A stretch of DNA of 64,000 bases from Stercorarius parasiticus (lineage: Eukaryota > Chordata > Aves > Charadriiformes > Stercorariidae): the NCBI GenBank assembly GCA_013396915.1, contig VWZL01000298.1, positions 782,695 to 846,694 of the forward strand. Reading direction: 5' to 3'. Shown one piece after another: positions 26,365 through 40,741 of this stretch. The notes beneath the pieces are model-generated. The model was not told where the DNA came from, did not search any database, and saw only the letters and a program-made list of their open reading frames with translations. The position numbers were made by a program, and so were the translations under genes. Numbering within the stretch: position 1 is the stretch's first letter; each line of letters begins with the position of its first letter.

Positions 26365-26466
26365 ATAGATTTGTGACATCCCAGCATGCTTTACAGGAAA
26401 ATATCACTCAATTTGAACAACAAGCTATAACACAGCAGCCATTTGATCAACAGGGCTTATCACAAG
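26365..26466 (+). CDS. ZNF236: ZNF236 exon: Gln-rich linker, 34 codons
   Basis: Encodes DRFVTSQHALQENITQFEQQ, then AITQQPFDQQGLSQG. Residues 671-704. It corresponds to the diverged human stretch containing VDQFEEQ and GLPQG. Phase 1 at both ends and 102 bases long, so it can be skipped without a frameshift. The donor G|GTTAGT departs from consensus at +3. The linker is less conserved than the fingers. Confidence 0.9.
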
Positions 26467-29400
26467 GTTAGTAATAAATAACAGGTTTTTTAAAGTGATT
26501 TTTATAAATCTGGCTTTACAGTATAGCTATGATAAAGCATTTCACAAGTGGGCGCCCACAGTCAAAGTAACTGCAATGCAGAGAACTTGCAAAACCTTCT
26601 CGTTGAATTACTGTTTTGAAACTGTATTTGGTAGAACATTTTGAATACTTAAACATAAATAGAATTTGCTTTTATGAGCCGATGTTTAGTCATTACAGTA
26701 TGGGCTTTATAGTCAGGCATTTCATATTCTTTCCTTGATTGTGTTTTGAAATTGCTATGGCAGTAGGCAGTTTACACAACTTTCTCCCTAAATACATGTG
26801 CTCATAACCTGAGATGATGAGAAACACTGTCTAAGATTTGACTGAGTAGCTGTTAGGATTCATTATGGAAAAAGACAGTGCAAAATAGAATCACGTAAAA
26901 ATCATATTTTCACCTAGTCACAGCAGTTTCCTTTTGTATTTTATAAAGCTACATAAGTAACAAATTAAGAGATTATAAACATTTGGAAACTTTTTTTTAT
27001 TTTACCTACGTGATACTGAGAAATACATGTAAGGCTTATGTAGCCTGCGGAGACTGAAGAAATGACTGTGTTCCTTTGCTTTTCACTACTGGATTTCTTG
27101 AGTTGTTCCTTGATACGAAGCTACTGGTGGGTTTTTTTTAGACTTCTGGCGGGGCAGGGAAGGGGAATATGTTAAAGGGGTTTTCATTTGTTTTGGCTGG
27201 GAAGCATACTTCATTGGCTGACCAGTTGATCTCTTCCTCCGCGTTTCTGACTCCAGCATGTAACTTCATATAAATAACTGGTAACCAGTAACCACGTAAA
27301 TGACTGTGCTAAGTTGCATGACACTGAAGAAATAGTATAATTTGTTGCTGATTTTAATTCCTTAGGTTGTGCTGCTTTGTATGTAATTGAGAAAAAAAAC
27401 TTAGTCTCTGCCTTTATTAAACAAGACTGAACCAGGTCCTGTTAAAACCCTATGTATTATTTTCATTAGTTACCTTTTACAGTTTTGCAAACGAATGAAA
27501 AGAGACTACAGAAAAGAAGTGCAACCTTTCACTCTGTGTTACTTTCCAGTGGTGGTGGGTTTTGTTTGGGTTTTTACAGCTCCTTTGAATTTGAAAATCC
27601 AATACATAAACCTTGTTTATTTATCTTATCTAGACTTCAGTTTCTATATGTGTGTTTCTTCTCCATTAAACAAATACTGAATACTGAATGATTTCTTGGG
27701 GAGGGGGGAGAGTCTTCTAGATCTTACAAAAAAATTCTTTCATCATCAGAAGTCTAGGCTGATCATTGGTACATTACAAAATTGGTACAGAGGATCAGAA
27801 CATTTGTGGTGTGGGGTTTTTTAAGTCTCATTTGTATAAGTTGTCTCCTATTCTACTTGGAATCTCATCCGCAGATTCACAACTCTTTGAAGTTTCCTTG
27901 AAGATCCTGGAGCCCTTCAAAATTTTTGAATTTCAGGTAGGTAAGCATTTGCGCGGATGCATGCGTTAAATTGGTCGACCCTCTCCCTATGTCTGCATCT
28001 GTGCTTCATGCTCCTTATTTCTTTTTCCTATGAGCTAGGCAGAACATTCAAGCTTAAAACACTGTCTTTTTTATCCTTGATATTTATAGACTGTATTCTT
28101 GTTAAAATATTTTAGCTCAGTGTTTATTAATAAAACAACGTAGGAGTTTTAAAAAATCTTCAGTAGGTTTTTTGATTTTTCTTTTTCCTTTTTTAAGAAA
28201 AAAAGAAAATCTTTGCAATTCAGACAGATGAGGCTGATCTCTAGGTCTGCACAGACCTGTCAGAACTTTGTTTATTCTTTCAGGTGTGTAATACTTTTAC
28301 AGAATTTCTGTGTTGTTCAGATAGTTGTGTTTTATTTTTTTTCTTCTTTATATGTTCAGACTTGTAAAGCGGTGCAGATCTTGTGAGGGTGCTGCTGTAT
28401 CATAATCTGTTATTCATTTGAGGTAGATTTGAAGACTGAGAAAAAGGACTTCTGTGTTCTTTGTAGCTTACATATTCAGGTGTCTTCATTTGAAGACTCT
28501 TTAGTGAGGTCAGAACAACCAAATGGATCTTTTATCAGAAAGTGTCTTTGGGTTATTGAATATCAGCTGTCACCAAATGTGTTTTCATATAGATTATGTC
28601 ACCTTTTCTTCCTTTAAAGTCTCCCTGTAAGCATGGTTGAATGTAAATAATTCAATTAGTGATGATAGGAGAGTGATCTTGGAAAAACTACGAGAAGTCC
28701 AAATACTGTTACTCTGTAGCCCATACAAATATACCCTTGCCACCAGACTGCTGTTTTGCTTTCCTAAGAAGTTGATCTTCAACCTTAGGACTTGGAATTC
28801 TGATTCTTTCAGTAATTAATCACACATTGATTCCAGTCCATACTGTTCAGCTGGTTCCAAAAGTTACCTAGGAAGCAAACCTGCAGAACATTTAATTGCT
28901 AGTCACTGACCCCCACTGAGATGCACATGTGCATGTAGATGTGTTTGTAATGTTAGAATTCAAATGATCTGTCAGTAAAGACTTCAAGTTTTGTGTAGAC
29001 TAAAATACTGTGTTTGCTATGAGCTATCATACTGTTGTTTTCTCATTCTCATGTGCAAGATGTATCTTTCCACTAGTAAACTGATTTCCAGCATATTCTA
29101 TTTCTCAGTATGTTTTGTTAATGTAGAAGAGAATAGGTTGGGTGATGTCCTAAAGCCAAGAAAAAACAAGCAATGCAAATGATTACTTGTACTGAAATAA
29201 CACAAAATCCGATTCCAAGTTTAGAGGACTTTGTAGTGAAAGACTCCCCTTATTATACACAGCTTAAGATGCTTTGTGTTCTTTGAAGATTAAGCAAAAG
29301 CTTCTGGGAAGCAATGTATAATGGTGGAAACAGGAACAGAAAATTAAGGTTCTGAAGTTTATTTCTGTGCCTCTCTCAGACTTAACATCTGGGTTTTGGT

Positions 29401-31364
29401 GTTTGATATGTTGGTGGTTTTTTGATGTTGGTCTGTAGAAATAGTATGGTGGTAGCAGATGCCTTTAGGATGCTCAAAATTGTCAGATCTTTTTAAAATT
29501 TTGAGTGAAAATTGACCTTCATACTAGATATTGAGCAAGATGGGGATGCATCATATATATTCTTGTTACAATGTTGGTTTATATTTATTCTAGAACTACT
29601 TTCAGAAGTAGTAATTCTTCCTTCAGTTTGTCCCAAAATACCTCTAACTTCACAACTTGACTTCTGGAGCAGGTTGTTGCATGATCCTGGGAAATTTTTC
29701 AGGATGTCAGTAATTGCTTTTATTAAAATACTGTGAGGTGAAACAGGCCACGATATAGTAACTTCTTTTTTCCTTCTTTGCCAGTAAAAATTACTTACTG
29801 ATTAGAAAAAGTTTTGGTTTTTTTAGGTAGCTGTTTCTTTGTATATTTAATAGTTAAATCCTTTTTTTATGTAGGAAGTGACATCGCTTTTGCTTCAGTT
29901 TCTTGAGGCTTGTTTTTTTTTGTATTCTCATCAAGTGTAGCAGGAATACCATTTTTCCGTAAAGGTGCTTTTAAAATGTACTTGAAAACAGAAATTAGCA
30001 GCCCTCTTACCACTGTGAAACTTTGCATCACGACTCTTCTTCAGGCTACTTTTTTATTTTGTCATTTCACTAAGAGTAGTAATTGAGGTGCGGTGTTCAT
30101 TCAGCAGGTTGAACCTTTTTTTCTTGTAACCTTGGTAGTTCTAGGGGAGAAAATAATTTACAAGTTGCAGCATTAGGTTTGGTGCTAAGTTACAACCTGA
30201 CTAATAATGCTTTCAAGACTTGTTTACGTTTGTTAGTTTTCATTCTATGGTAGGGTTTTTTTCCTATGTTGATAATAGTGTTCTTCTGCTGTGAAAAGTG
30301 TCTTTTGGGAAAATTTCTACTTAAACTTAATACATCCCAGTTGATATACTGTAATTCAAAACATTCTTTAAGCGTTGCTTTTTGGCCTCTGATGCTGTGA
30401 TCATCTGATGTGGGTTTGTTTCTACCCTGTTTTCATAATCTTCACCCTTTTTGTCTGCTAAAGGCAAACTGCACAGAAATACTAAAATTGCTGCCCTTAC
30501 CTTAATTACTGATAGTTGTGGTTTCATTTTTTTTCCACATAACATCAATTTTTTTGAATATTAGAAGTATTAGGGCCTAGAGGGCTTGATAAAAGGTTGT
30601 CTCTAATAGCATTACAAAACCCTGCAGTCTGAGCTATACTTCCCTGGCTCTGAATCATTGATACTATCATTCCATTCATTCGTTTAGAAAAAGAGGTGAT
30701 TAAGATCTGATCTTTCAGAAGAAAAAAAAGAATAAAAAAAATTTCAGGTCTTTATACTGGAAATGTGAATAAAAATATGTTTATTTTTTACTTTGCAGTT
30801 TGCCTTTGAGAGGCTCTACTTTACTATTATCTAAAGAGTGGGAATATGTGGAGGAGATCCAAAGTAGGAGAAAATGGGGTTACTTTATCAGAAACTGGAG
30901 TTCTCCTATTGGGTCATCTCCTCCACTCACCCGCCATCCTCCCCACTGAGCTTTGCATCCTTGTGATCGGCTTCCAGTGTAGTTAAGGGAGCGTGGTACC
31001 AACGTGGATAAAGGGAGATGGGTCAACCTGTTTGACACATGCATGCTTACATACAAGAAATTCAAAATGTCAATGGCTCTAAGGTAATTGTGGCACCCTG
31101 AAGAAACTTCAAACAGTGTTTTTCTGTGGAGGAGATTTTCCAATAGAATTCCAGCTAATGGTAAGTAACCCTGTTATGCATATTACGTAGATGCCAGAAA
31201 CATTTGCACATTTTGCCAGTCAACAGTGAAGAGTATAAAATGAGTATTACTAAATAGTAATACTACTTAATATCTTTTGAAGATAGTCTTCAATAAAGTG
31301 TGGTGTAACTCAAAAGCCCAATGCGGTGTATTTTCTGGGTTTGTGATTGTTTACTTTCTGGCAG
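26467..31364. other. ZNF236 intron, about 4.9 kb
   Basis: Contains the foldback element at 30.88-31.17 kb. The rest is AT-rich with T runs. No extra exon is supported; one pseudo-exon at 27875 was examined and rejected. Confidence 0.65.
30878..31170. mobile_element. Foldback DNA-transposon remnant (MITE-like)
   Basis: The left end reads GGTTACTTTATCAGAAACTG, then GAGTTCTCCTATTGGG and TCATCTCCTCCACT. The complement of the right end reads GGTTACTTACCATTAGCTGG, then AATTCTATTGG and AAAATCTCCTCCACAG. These are imperfect terminal inverted repeats of about 50 bases around a 190-base core with no coding capacity. The end sequence resembles an old GGTTACTTAC...CTGG family I remember from turtle and crocodile genomes. 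No clear target-site duplication was seen, consistent with age. Confidence 0.75.
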
Positions 31365-31516
31365 GTTTTACAGTGAATGACAGCTACAATCAACAGGCTC
31401 AATTTCCAGCTGTACAGCAGCTGCAGGATTCAAGCACACTTGAATCTCAGGCTCTTTCAACGAGTTACCATCCACCAGCCCTTCTCCAGGTTCCAAATAC
31501 AGACACTATTAACGTA
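31365..31516 (+). CDS. ZNF236: ZNF236 exon: Gln/Ser-rich linker
   Basis: Residues 705-755: [49 protein letters not shown]. Entry is in phase 1 (completing Gly) and exit in phase 0 at consensus donor GTAAGT. The phrase [16 protein letters not shown] is as remembered in the human protein. No finger. Part of the flexible, Q-rich spacer between fingers 12 and 13. Confidence 0.95.
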
Positions 31517-32666
31517 GTAAGTATTGATAGAAGGCAGAATCCATTGTTTGTGTTCAGTGATGAGTTTCTTTGAGCTCTTTCATTGGTGATTAAGTAAACT
31601 GAGAAGTCAGAAAAGTTTCATGATTTCTTTTCTAGATTTCCGGTTGTTAAACATAAGCAAATAAAAGGGTGGTGGGGGAGGGTAAGCGACTTGGCTACAT
31701 CTTTCTAAAAAAGAGTTGTACCTTTTGATGCCCTAGGCTTAAAAAAGGACATAATGCCATAAAGTTGGATCATAAGTCTAAAGCTAAGGAATGGACCTAA
31801 TGTTATGAAATAATTTCATATTATTGCACTATATTCTGTCCTAATTTTTAATACCTATGGATATCAATACGATCGAGCAGTAAAAGTAACATTAGAAACG
31901 TGTAGTGATCCTTCATGGATTTTGCATATTGCAGTGTCTGATGTTCTTTTTGGGTTCTCATCTGGTTGAATTTGTAAAAGTTTAATAACTAAAAATACAG
32001 TTCAAATATAACTCTCTATGATGGTAGCAGTACCTAGCATGAAGACCATCTGTAGTAACGTGTTTACCATGATGACCCGCGTGAATTATTGTGTCTTCAT
32101 GCTTGTTTGCAAAGGGCAAATGTTGGTCAGAGAACTGAGGTGGGTTTTAAGATCTGAAAGAGTATGAGTAATTTTAGCATACAGGCTTTGGAGTTTTCTC
32201 TTCAAATTTTGCAACATGCCGTCATTCTTGAGGATTATTCTGTGGTGGTTTTTGCTTAGAGGAAAAACCTATTCAAAAACTAGTGAAGTTTGTCACCACT
32301 GCTGCGCATTTTGCTGCTCAGTGTGGGGCTCATACTTTAAATGGCTTGTTTAGTGTTAAATTTAATCCCTCAAACCAGGAAAAATCTACAATACTGGAGA
32401 CCCATTTTTGTCTAATTGACAGGGAGGTGTAAGTGCACCACGTTGTCTGCTTATTCCAGTTCAGTAGGTGGACGTTTTGCTGGTTTCCTTCTCACTATGA
32501 AAGAGCGAGCTATGATATTGCACTTTCAATTTCTTGTCAAAGATTTAGGAAAGCATCATTTTGATTACTTGTGTTGACTGTAGATGCTGTAATTTTTTGT
32601 TGCATATTTGTATGACTTTATTTCAGTATTGTGTTATTGAAATTTACTTGAGGCTTTGATTTCTAG
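31517..32666. other. ZNF236 intron
   Basis: About 1.15 kb, AT-rich; no repeat family or exon recognised. Confidence 0.7.
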
Positions 32667-32773
32667 ACTACTCGTTTGATACAAGATCAGTCATCGCAAG
32701 AAGAACTTGAATTGCATGCCCAACGGCCTCATTTTCTTGAGGATAGTGAAGATCAAAGCAGGCGTTCATATAG
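32667..32773 (+). CDS. ZNF236: ZNF236 exon: acidic linker before finger 13
   Basis: Residues 756-790: [20 protein letters not shown], then [15 protein letters not shown]. It ends in a split Arg codon (phase 2) at donor GTGTGT, which is weaker than most in this gene. The next exon opens with the first Cys of finger 13. The intron that follows is only 94 bases. Confidence 0.93.
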
Positions 32774-32867
32774 GTGTGTTATACCTTTAGGTTCCGTCAC
32801 AGAGTTTCCTGAATGTTTTATGGCTAGTAATTGTATGCAACTAATGAAAACAATTTTCTTCTAATAG

Positions 32868-33019
32868 ATGTGAGTATTGCAACAAGGGTTTTAAGAAATC
32901 CAGCCACTTGAAACAACACGTACGATCACATACCGGTGAGAAACCTTATAAATGCCAACTCTGTGGCCGTGGCTTTGTTTCCTCAGGAGTTCTTAAGTCA
33001 CATGAGAAGACTCATACAG
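32868..33019 (+). CDS. ZNF236: ZNF236 exon: fingers 13 and 14
   Basis: Encodes [21 protein letters not shown] and [21 protein letters not shown] joined by TGEKPY. Residues 791-841. Entry phase 2, exit phase 1 (Gly of HTG); donor GTAATA. The helices match fingers 9 and 10 ([18 protein letters not shown]), so they may read similar bases (inference). In fingers 9/10 an intron interrupts the end of the first finger; here the two fingers share one exon. Confidence 0.96.
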
Positions 33020-33134
33020 GTAATAGAGTATACCAGCTCTATATTAGCTTAACTCACGTTTGGGTTTTATAAATGTCCTGTATAAGTAAACTTAAACAAA
33101 TGGCATGCTACTTCTTTGTTTCTATTACTTTAAG

Positions 33135-33347
33135 GAGTTAAAGCATTCAGCTGTAGCATTTGCAATACCTCCTTCACAACTAATGGCAGCCTTACCAGGC
33201 ACATGGCAACTCACATGAGCATGAAGCCTTACAAGTGCCCATTCTGTGATGAAAGCTTTCGAACAACTGTTCACTGCAAAAAACATATGAAAAAACATCA
33301 GGCAGTCTCCTCAGCTGTAGCAGCAGCTACAGAAACAGGAGGGGGAG
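33135..33347 (+). CDS. ZNF236: ZNF236 exon: fingers 15 and 16
   Basis: Completes HTGVKAF and encodes [21 protein letters not shown] and [21 protein letters not shown]. An Ala/Ser/Thr-rich tail ending in a Gly run follows. Residues 842-912. Phase 1 at both ends; donor GTAAAT. The acceptor (ACTTTAAG) has a short pyrimidine tract. The fingers match 11 and 12, including the helix Cys of finger 12. The intron before it is only 115 bases. Confidence 0.96.
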
Positions 33348-33832
33348 GTAAATTATTTCATTTTTACTCTTACAGTCCTTACTGCATAACAAGTACAAAT
33401 GTTTCAGTGGATTACATGAATGCTGTAGCAGTAATGTTATAAACTAGCCTTCCAGCATGGATAATGTCCAGAGCCACTGAAATTGCTCTGTTATCTAAAT
33501 TATTTAAAGAAATCAGTTTCCCAGGAGTCTGTCCAGTGTATTCAAGGTATTGTATGTTACACAATTATTAGAGTTATTTTAGTGTGTCACTAAAGTAGAA
33601 CATTTTTTGTCCTAAATTACTTATACCTGTCTTTAATTATTGTAAAAATAAGAATTATAAATCCAGCTTTATTTCAAAGAAATACAGACATGAGTAGTTA
33701 GACCTCTAAAAGAGATTTAAGTCTAAGCACGTAATGTGGTGGCCGTGTGTTTAATAATAAACCCTTCTATTTTTATAATTTCAGCTGATAGATTAAACTA
33801 AACAGACGTGTTTCTTTTTTTTTTTTAAATAG
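33348..33832. other. ZNF236 intron
   Basis: About 0.49 kb, AT-rich, ending in a T tract and AAATAG. Nothing else was recognised. Confidence 0.75.
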
Positions 33833-34112
33833 TTGCATGTGTTGAAGACGATGATGAAAACTCTGAAAGAACTTCCAGAAAATCTCGTCCTGGTGTCATA
33901 ACTTTTACAGAAGAAGAAACAGCAGAACTGGCAAAGATTAGGCCTCGAGAAAGTGCCACTGTCTCCGAAAAAGTTCTTGTCCAGTCTGCTGCAGAGAAAG
34001 ACAGAATTAGTGAGATCAAAGATAAGCAAGCAGAACTGGAAGCAGAGCCCAAATATGCCAACTGTTGTAGTTATTGCCCCAAAAGCTTTAAAAAACCTAG
34101 TGATTTAGTCAG
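33833..34112 (+). CDS. ZNF236: ZNF236 exon: acidic spacer and start of finger 17
   Basis: Opens [20 protein letters not shown], then [35 protein letters not shown] and [11 protein letters not shown], and ends in most of finger 17 ([16 protein letters not shown]). Residues 913-1005. The charged, Glu/Lys-rich middle is probably helical (inference). It ends in a split Arg codon (phase 2; donor GTAAGG), so the intron interrupts the finger between helix and zinc ligands. Confidence 0.96.
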
Positions 34113-36528
<2,416 letters not shown>

Positions 36529-36894
36529 GCCAGAAGCTCTTCAGTTGTCATGTATGCAGTAATTCTTTTTCTACAAAAGGGAGTCTAAAAGTCCACATGC
36601 GTCTACATACAGGAGCAAAGCCCTTTAAATGTCCACACTGTGATTTACGGTTTCGTACTTCAGGGCGCAGAAAAACCCACATACAGTGTCACTATAAACC
36701 AGAGACGAAGAAAGTTAGGAAGCCTGTTGCCCGTACTTCAGCTGAAGGACTCCAGCCAGTCAGTCTTCTTAATTCATCCTCAACAGACCCTAATGTTTTC
36801 ATCATGAATAACTCTGTTTTGACAAATCAGTTCGATCAAAATTTACTTCAACAAGGACTTGTGGGCCAGGCTATCCTGCCTGCTTCAGTGTCAG
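36529..36894 (+). CDS. ZNF236: ZNF236 exon: fingers 19 and 20, start of S/T/Q region
   Basis: The largest exon in view (residues 1041-1162). It completes HTGQKLF and encodes [21 protein letters not shown] and [21 protein letters not shown], matching fingers 7 and 8. A basic run follows ([13 protein letters not shown]), then [36 protein letters not shown] and [11 protein letters not shown]. Phase 1 at both ends; donor GTAAAA. After finger 20 the protein has no finger for about 360 residues. Confidence 0.97.
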
Positions 36895-38443
36895 GTAAAA
36901 ATGGATGACTTTTTGGTGGTGGTGTTGAGATCAAGTAGTGAGCTTTGCTTTCTATTAGAGTTCAGAAAATTATGCTAAACACTACTTCCAAAGAGGTAAG
37001 AGTTATACTGATTCTGTGATTTGATGCACAGTGGTGACATAAATAGAAATGTATTTATTTAAGAATGAAGGGGGAAATGTATGCAGTTCACCTAAAAAGA
37101 TCTCTTCAGTTCTACTGTGGTGTTATACCACAGAAAGGAAGGAAATACAGATAACAAGTAGTCGGAATACTTGTATTCTTTTTGGTAATACTCTGTTGCC
37201 TTTTCTTAAAAAGGAGAGAACCAGTACAGTTATTCTGTAAGATTTCCATTCCAAGGGTGGAAATTGTTTGTGTAAGTGCTAGCTGGCCTCAGGTAAAGTT
37301 GGGACAGGGAGAGTTTTAAGAGTAGAATAGTGTTCGGGTGTCTGGAAATGTTCCCTAGTACTGTTAAATTTACTACTTAAATTGTGGGTCTTGGACTGTC
37401 TGTCTATCAGTTACAACAGTGAGACTTTGATTTTTCTGTGCTGCTTTGGCACTTTTTTCAGTACGTGTCTCTGATTTTGAAGGTATGCCCACAAATTCAC
37501 AGTAATGCTTCAGTCTCATATTTAACTGTAGCCATTCCATTTTATCTGATTTGACCTAAACTGTTGTCCAAAACCAAAAAACTGTTGGTTTTCGGAAGAT
37601 ACTGGTAAATGGTGTTTGACAGGCAGTTAGTGATAAATTGTGATTAAAAACTGTGATGTTTGCTTAGATTTTTGAGTGAATACAATAAGGAGGAGTCCTT
37701 AGCATGTTCAGATGGCCTAGAAAGAGGTTTTGCACAGAGTAGGTATTTCTTGGGTGCATTGTAAAGCAGATTTATTATACTAAGGGATTTTTGGAGAGGG
37801 AAAGATAGATGGTTTTGAAGCATCAGCCAAAGGAGACTGGTTGATCGTACTGAGGGTGTTTGGAGAAGGTGGTATGTTAAACACAAGGTGACTTTTCCCT
37901 TACATTCTCTCAGGACCTTTTGTAGAGGTGGTCTGTTCAACTTTTGAAATCGGGAGCTTTCTAAGTTCTAGGGATTTCAGATTTTAAATGCTAATGTACC
38001 TTTATTTCCATCCACGTGAGTCGTGGGATGAACTTTGATACCTTCTTGAACAATGTTTGTGCTGTGCAAAATTGTGGCAGTAGCTTTCATGTGTAAGTTC
38101 AGAGTCAGAATATACATATCATGTGTGAGTGCTTCTTCTATTCAGGTACGGCACACTCTCCAAGGAAATTTATACCAAACTTCTCCAGGTTTCAAAACTA
38201 CTCTGGAGTGGTTCTTGTTTCGTAAAATGTTAGCTAGTGCTAAATAATAACAATCCTTAAATTACATAGAATTTATGAACCTATAAAATAGGCAATCATC
38301 TACTTCAAATTATTTTTCTTGGCATAAATAAATGTGTGTGTCTAGCTTTTTTTATTGATTTAACTTATAAAAATAAATAAGCTAAAAGAGGCAGTCAGTA
38401 ATGATAAAGAAAAACATTGTAATATAACTGTTTTCTTTGGTAG
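36895..38443. other. ZNF236 intron
   Basis: About 1.5 kb; no repeat family or exon recognised. Confidence 0.7.
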
Positions 38444-38589
38444 CTGGAGGTGACTTAACTGTGTCCTTGACAGATGGTAGCTTGGCCACTCTTGAAGGAA
38501 TACAATTACAACTTGCTGCTAATCTGGTTGGACAAAATGTTCAAATTTCTGGAATAGATGCCACCAGTATTAACAACATAACATTACAG
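38444..38589 (+). CDS. ZNF236: ZNF236 exon: S/T/Q-rich region, part 1
   Basis: Residues 1163-1211: [49 protein letters not shown]. Nearly identical to human as remembered. It contains two instances of a short alternating hydrophobic/Thr motif (LTVSL, NITLQ). Entry phase 1, exit phase 0; donor GTAGGT. Such Q/S/T-rich text with bulky aliphatics resembles the Sp1-type activation region (inference). Confidence 0.96.
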
Positions 38590-39861
38590 GTAGGTTGCTC
38601 ACAGTTTCTTGCTTTTAATTTTATAGAGTCACTTTGAGTGCTAAAGGAGGTTTAATGAACGTTCATACTTCTGGAAGAGTTCCCTTGAGTTGACTAAGGC
38701 ACACAACAATACCACGCTGTATCAGTTGATAAATATTAGAAGACGTAGACAATAACTGCACAGTGGTGTTTTCTTTCTGTTCTGGTTTCTTTCAGTTTTT
38801 CAGGGATTTTGGCAGATTGCTTTAAAATCTGTTTGTTTTTTTTTTTCTAATTGCATTTTGTCTTTTGACTCTGAAAGCATTTTAGGCTAGAGCTCCCTAC
38901 CTGCTCCCCCAAAAGAAACACCCCACCCCCCCATAAAAACAAACCAACCAAAATTATTGCACAAAATGTTCTTTTCCTGAACATAAGACACCTGTGTTAT
39001 TTGACAAGTTTTTAATACTTGGCTTCACAATTTCAATTCCTATTGAGCTTGTAAAATGAACAGAAAAAGGTGAGATGATTTTAAATATGAATTTTTAAAT
39101 GTAGTTATGTGAAAGAATTACTTTGACGAACCAGATGGACTAGTGTTTGACCAGTTTCACAGAATCATTGAGGCTGGAGGAGATCTCTGGAGGTCACCAG
39201 GTCCAACCCCAGGGTCAGGGAAGGGTCCTCCTCAGAGTTGCATTGGGTTGCTCGGAGTCTGTCTATTTAAGAACTTTTTAGCATAAGCCAAAGTATTTTA
39301 GTTTTGTTTACCCCAATTGCCAAGCACTCATCCCTAACGAGTAAAATATCTGTTTTTAACTATGGAGAACAGATGTTTGGCTGTGAACTGGGACCTTAAT
39401 GAGCCCTAGGAGCTGAAAAAATAGATAATGTCTGATACCTCTCCTCTCTGCTCCATGCCTTTTCACTTTCAAAGACCTGAAGACAGTGATAAGCATTATG
39501 TGCAACACTAAGACAGTGTAGAACACCAGCATTGTGGGTACCTGGTGCCCAGCATGCTTATATGTAACTATGATCTTGATTTCCGAAATGTTTTGCTCAG
39601 GGAAGAATCTAGAGCTGAAGCTGAACAGACTGTTTACATAGTGACTTTGGAGACTGGCTGTATACAGACACTTAAAAAATAAATTTAAGTTTAAAATGTT
39701 TAATTGTTAAAGTTTAAATATTACATACGCTCTATAAAATATAAAATATTATTTAATATTATATATACTCTATATTCAACCCTTTGAATTCTGGATTTAT
39801 GTTAGGACTTAACCTATATTTATTAACTTCAAATTGATCACATTGAAAACTTGCTTTTCAG
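38590..39861. other. ZNF236 intron with CR1 scrap
   Basis: Contains the degraded CR1 at 39.16 kb, a C-rich run near 38920-38935 and an AT-rich stretch near 39680-39780. No exon was seen. Confidence 0.65.
39158..39262 (-). mobile_element. Degraded CR1 3' end
   Basis: Reads CACAGAATCATTGAGGCTGG, then CTGGAGGTCACCAGGTCCAA and GGGTTGCTCGGAG. This is the antisense CR1 3' end, truncated to about 100 bases. Confidence 0.75.
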
Positions 39862-40105
39862 ATTGATCCAAGTATTCTACAGCAGACGTTACAGCAGAGT
39901 AATTTACTTGCTCAGCAGCTAACTGGAGATCCCAGTATGGCTCCACAGAATCCTTCCCTACAGGCAACAGAAAATGCAGTGCCAGCTAATGTGGTTATTC
40001 AGCCTATATCAGGCCTGTCTTTGCAGCCCACAGTAACATCTTCTGCTAACATGACAATAGGATCCCTGTCTGAGCAAGAGTCTGTGCTGACAACCACCTC
40101 TAGCG
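39862..40105 (+). CDS. ZNF236: ZNF236 exon: S/T/Q-rich region, part 2
   Basis: Residues 1212-1292: [72 protein letters not shown]. The [12 protein letters not shown] phrase is as in human and resembles glutamine-rich activation segments of factors such as Sp1 and NF-YA (family knowledge; function inferred). Entry phase 0, exit phase 1; donor GTAAGC. Confidence 0.96.
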
Positions 40106-40561
40106 GTAAGCAGTGTCAATAGTTTTATTGTGCTTTGAATTTCTTAGTTTTAATTACGGTATTACCCACAGTGAGAAAATCCACCCCCCCCATACCAAAT
40201 ACCTCATTTAATAAAATAAGCATACGGTTCTTGGATGAGCATCTTCAGCAAATTTTACAACTTTGTGTTACCATTTTTGAATACAATTTCCTCAGAAGGT
40301 GTACTATATAACGACATTATTGAAGAACACTTTTAGTCTCTAGAAACATATAAAATCTTTGTTCTGATGATCTTAACCTGCATAGGAATAAACTGGATAT
40401 GAAAACAATTTATTCTTAGAGTACAAGTTCTGGCATCTTTCTGTGGCTACATGTCTTATAGTAGTTTAGAAAATAATAAATTACTTACTTTTAAAAGCTG
40501 TATTTATTATAAAGAAAGGATCTTCATGGAATCTTTTTTTGTTCTGCCCGCTTACATCTAG
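40106..40561. other. ZNF236 intron
   Basis: About 0.46 kb, AT-rich with a C run near 40185. Nothing else was recognised. Confidence 0.75.
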
Positions 40562-40741
40562 GTGCACAGGACATTTCTCAAGTCATGACTTCACAGGGTA
40601 TGGTATCATCTTCAAATGGACAACATGAGATAACGTTGACCATAAATAATTCCAGTTTGAGTCAAGTTCTAGCTCACGCTTCAGGTTCTACTACTACGAG
40701 CTCATCAGGAAGTCCTCAAGAAATCACTCTTACAATATCTG
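40562..40741 (+). CDS. ZNF236: ZNF236 exon: S/T/Q-rich region, part 3
   Basis: Residues 1293-1352: [51 protein letters not shown]. It holds two copies of the motif EITLTI. Phase 1 at both ends and 180 bases long, so it can be skipped in frame. The donor G|GTTGGT is weak (T at +3, G at +4), a hint of regulated splicing together with the next exon. Confidence 0.93.

Noticed and set aside
27875..27936. Stretch with acceptor (CCGCAG) and donor (GTAGGT) resembling an exon
   Set aside because: It is 62 bases, so inserted between the exons ending at 26466 (phase 1) and starting at 31365 (phase 1) it would break the reading frame. It has no recognisable similarity to ZNF236.
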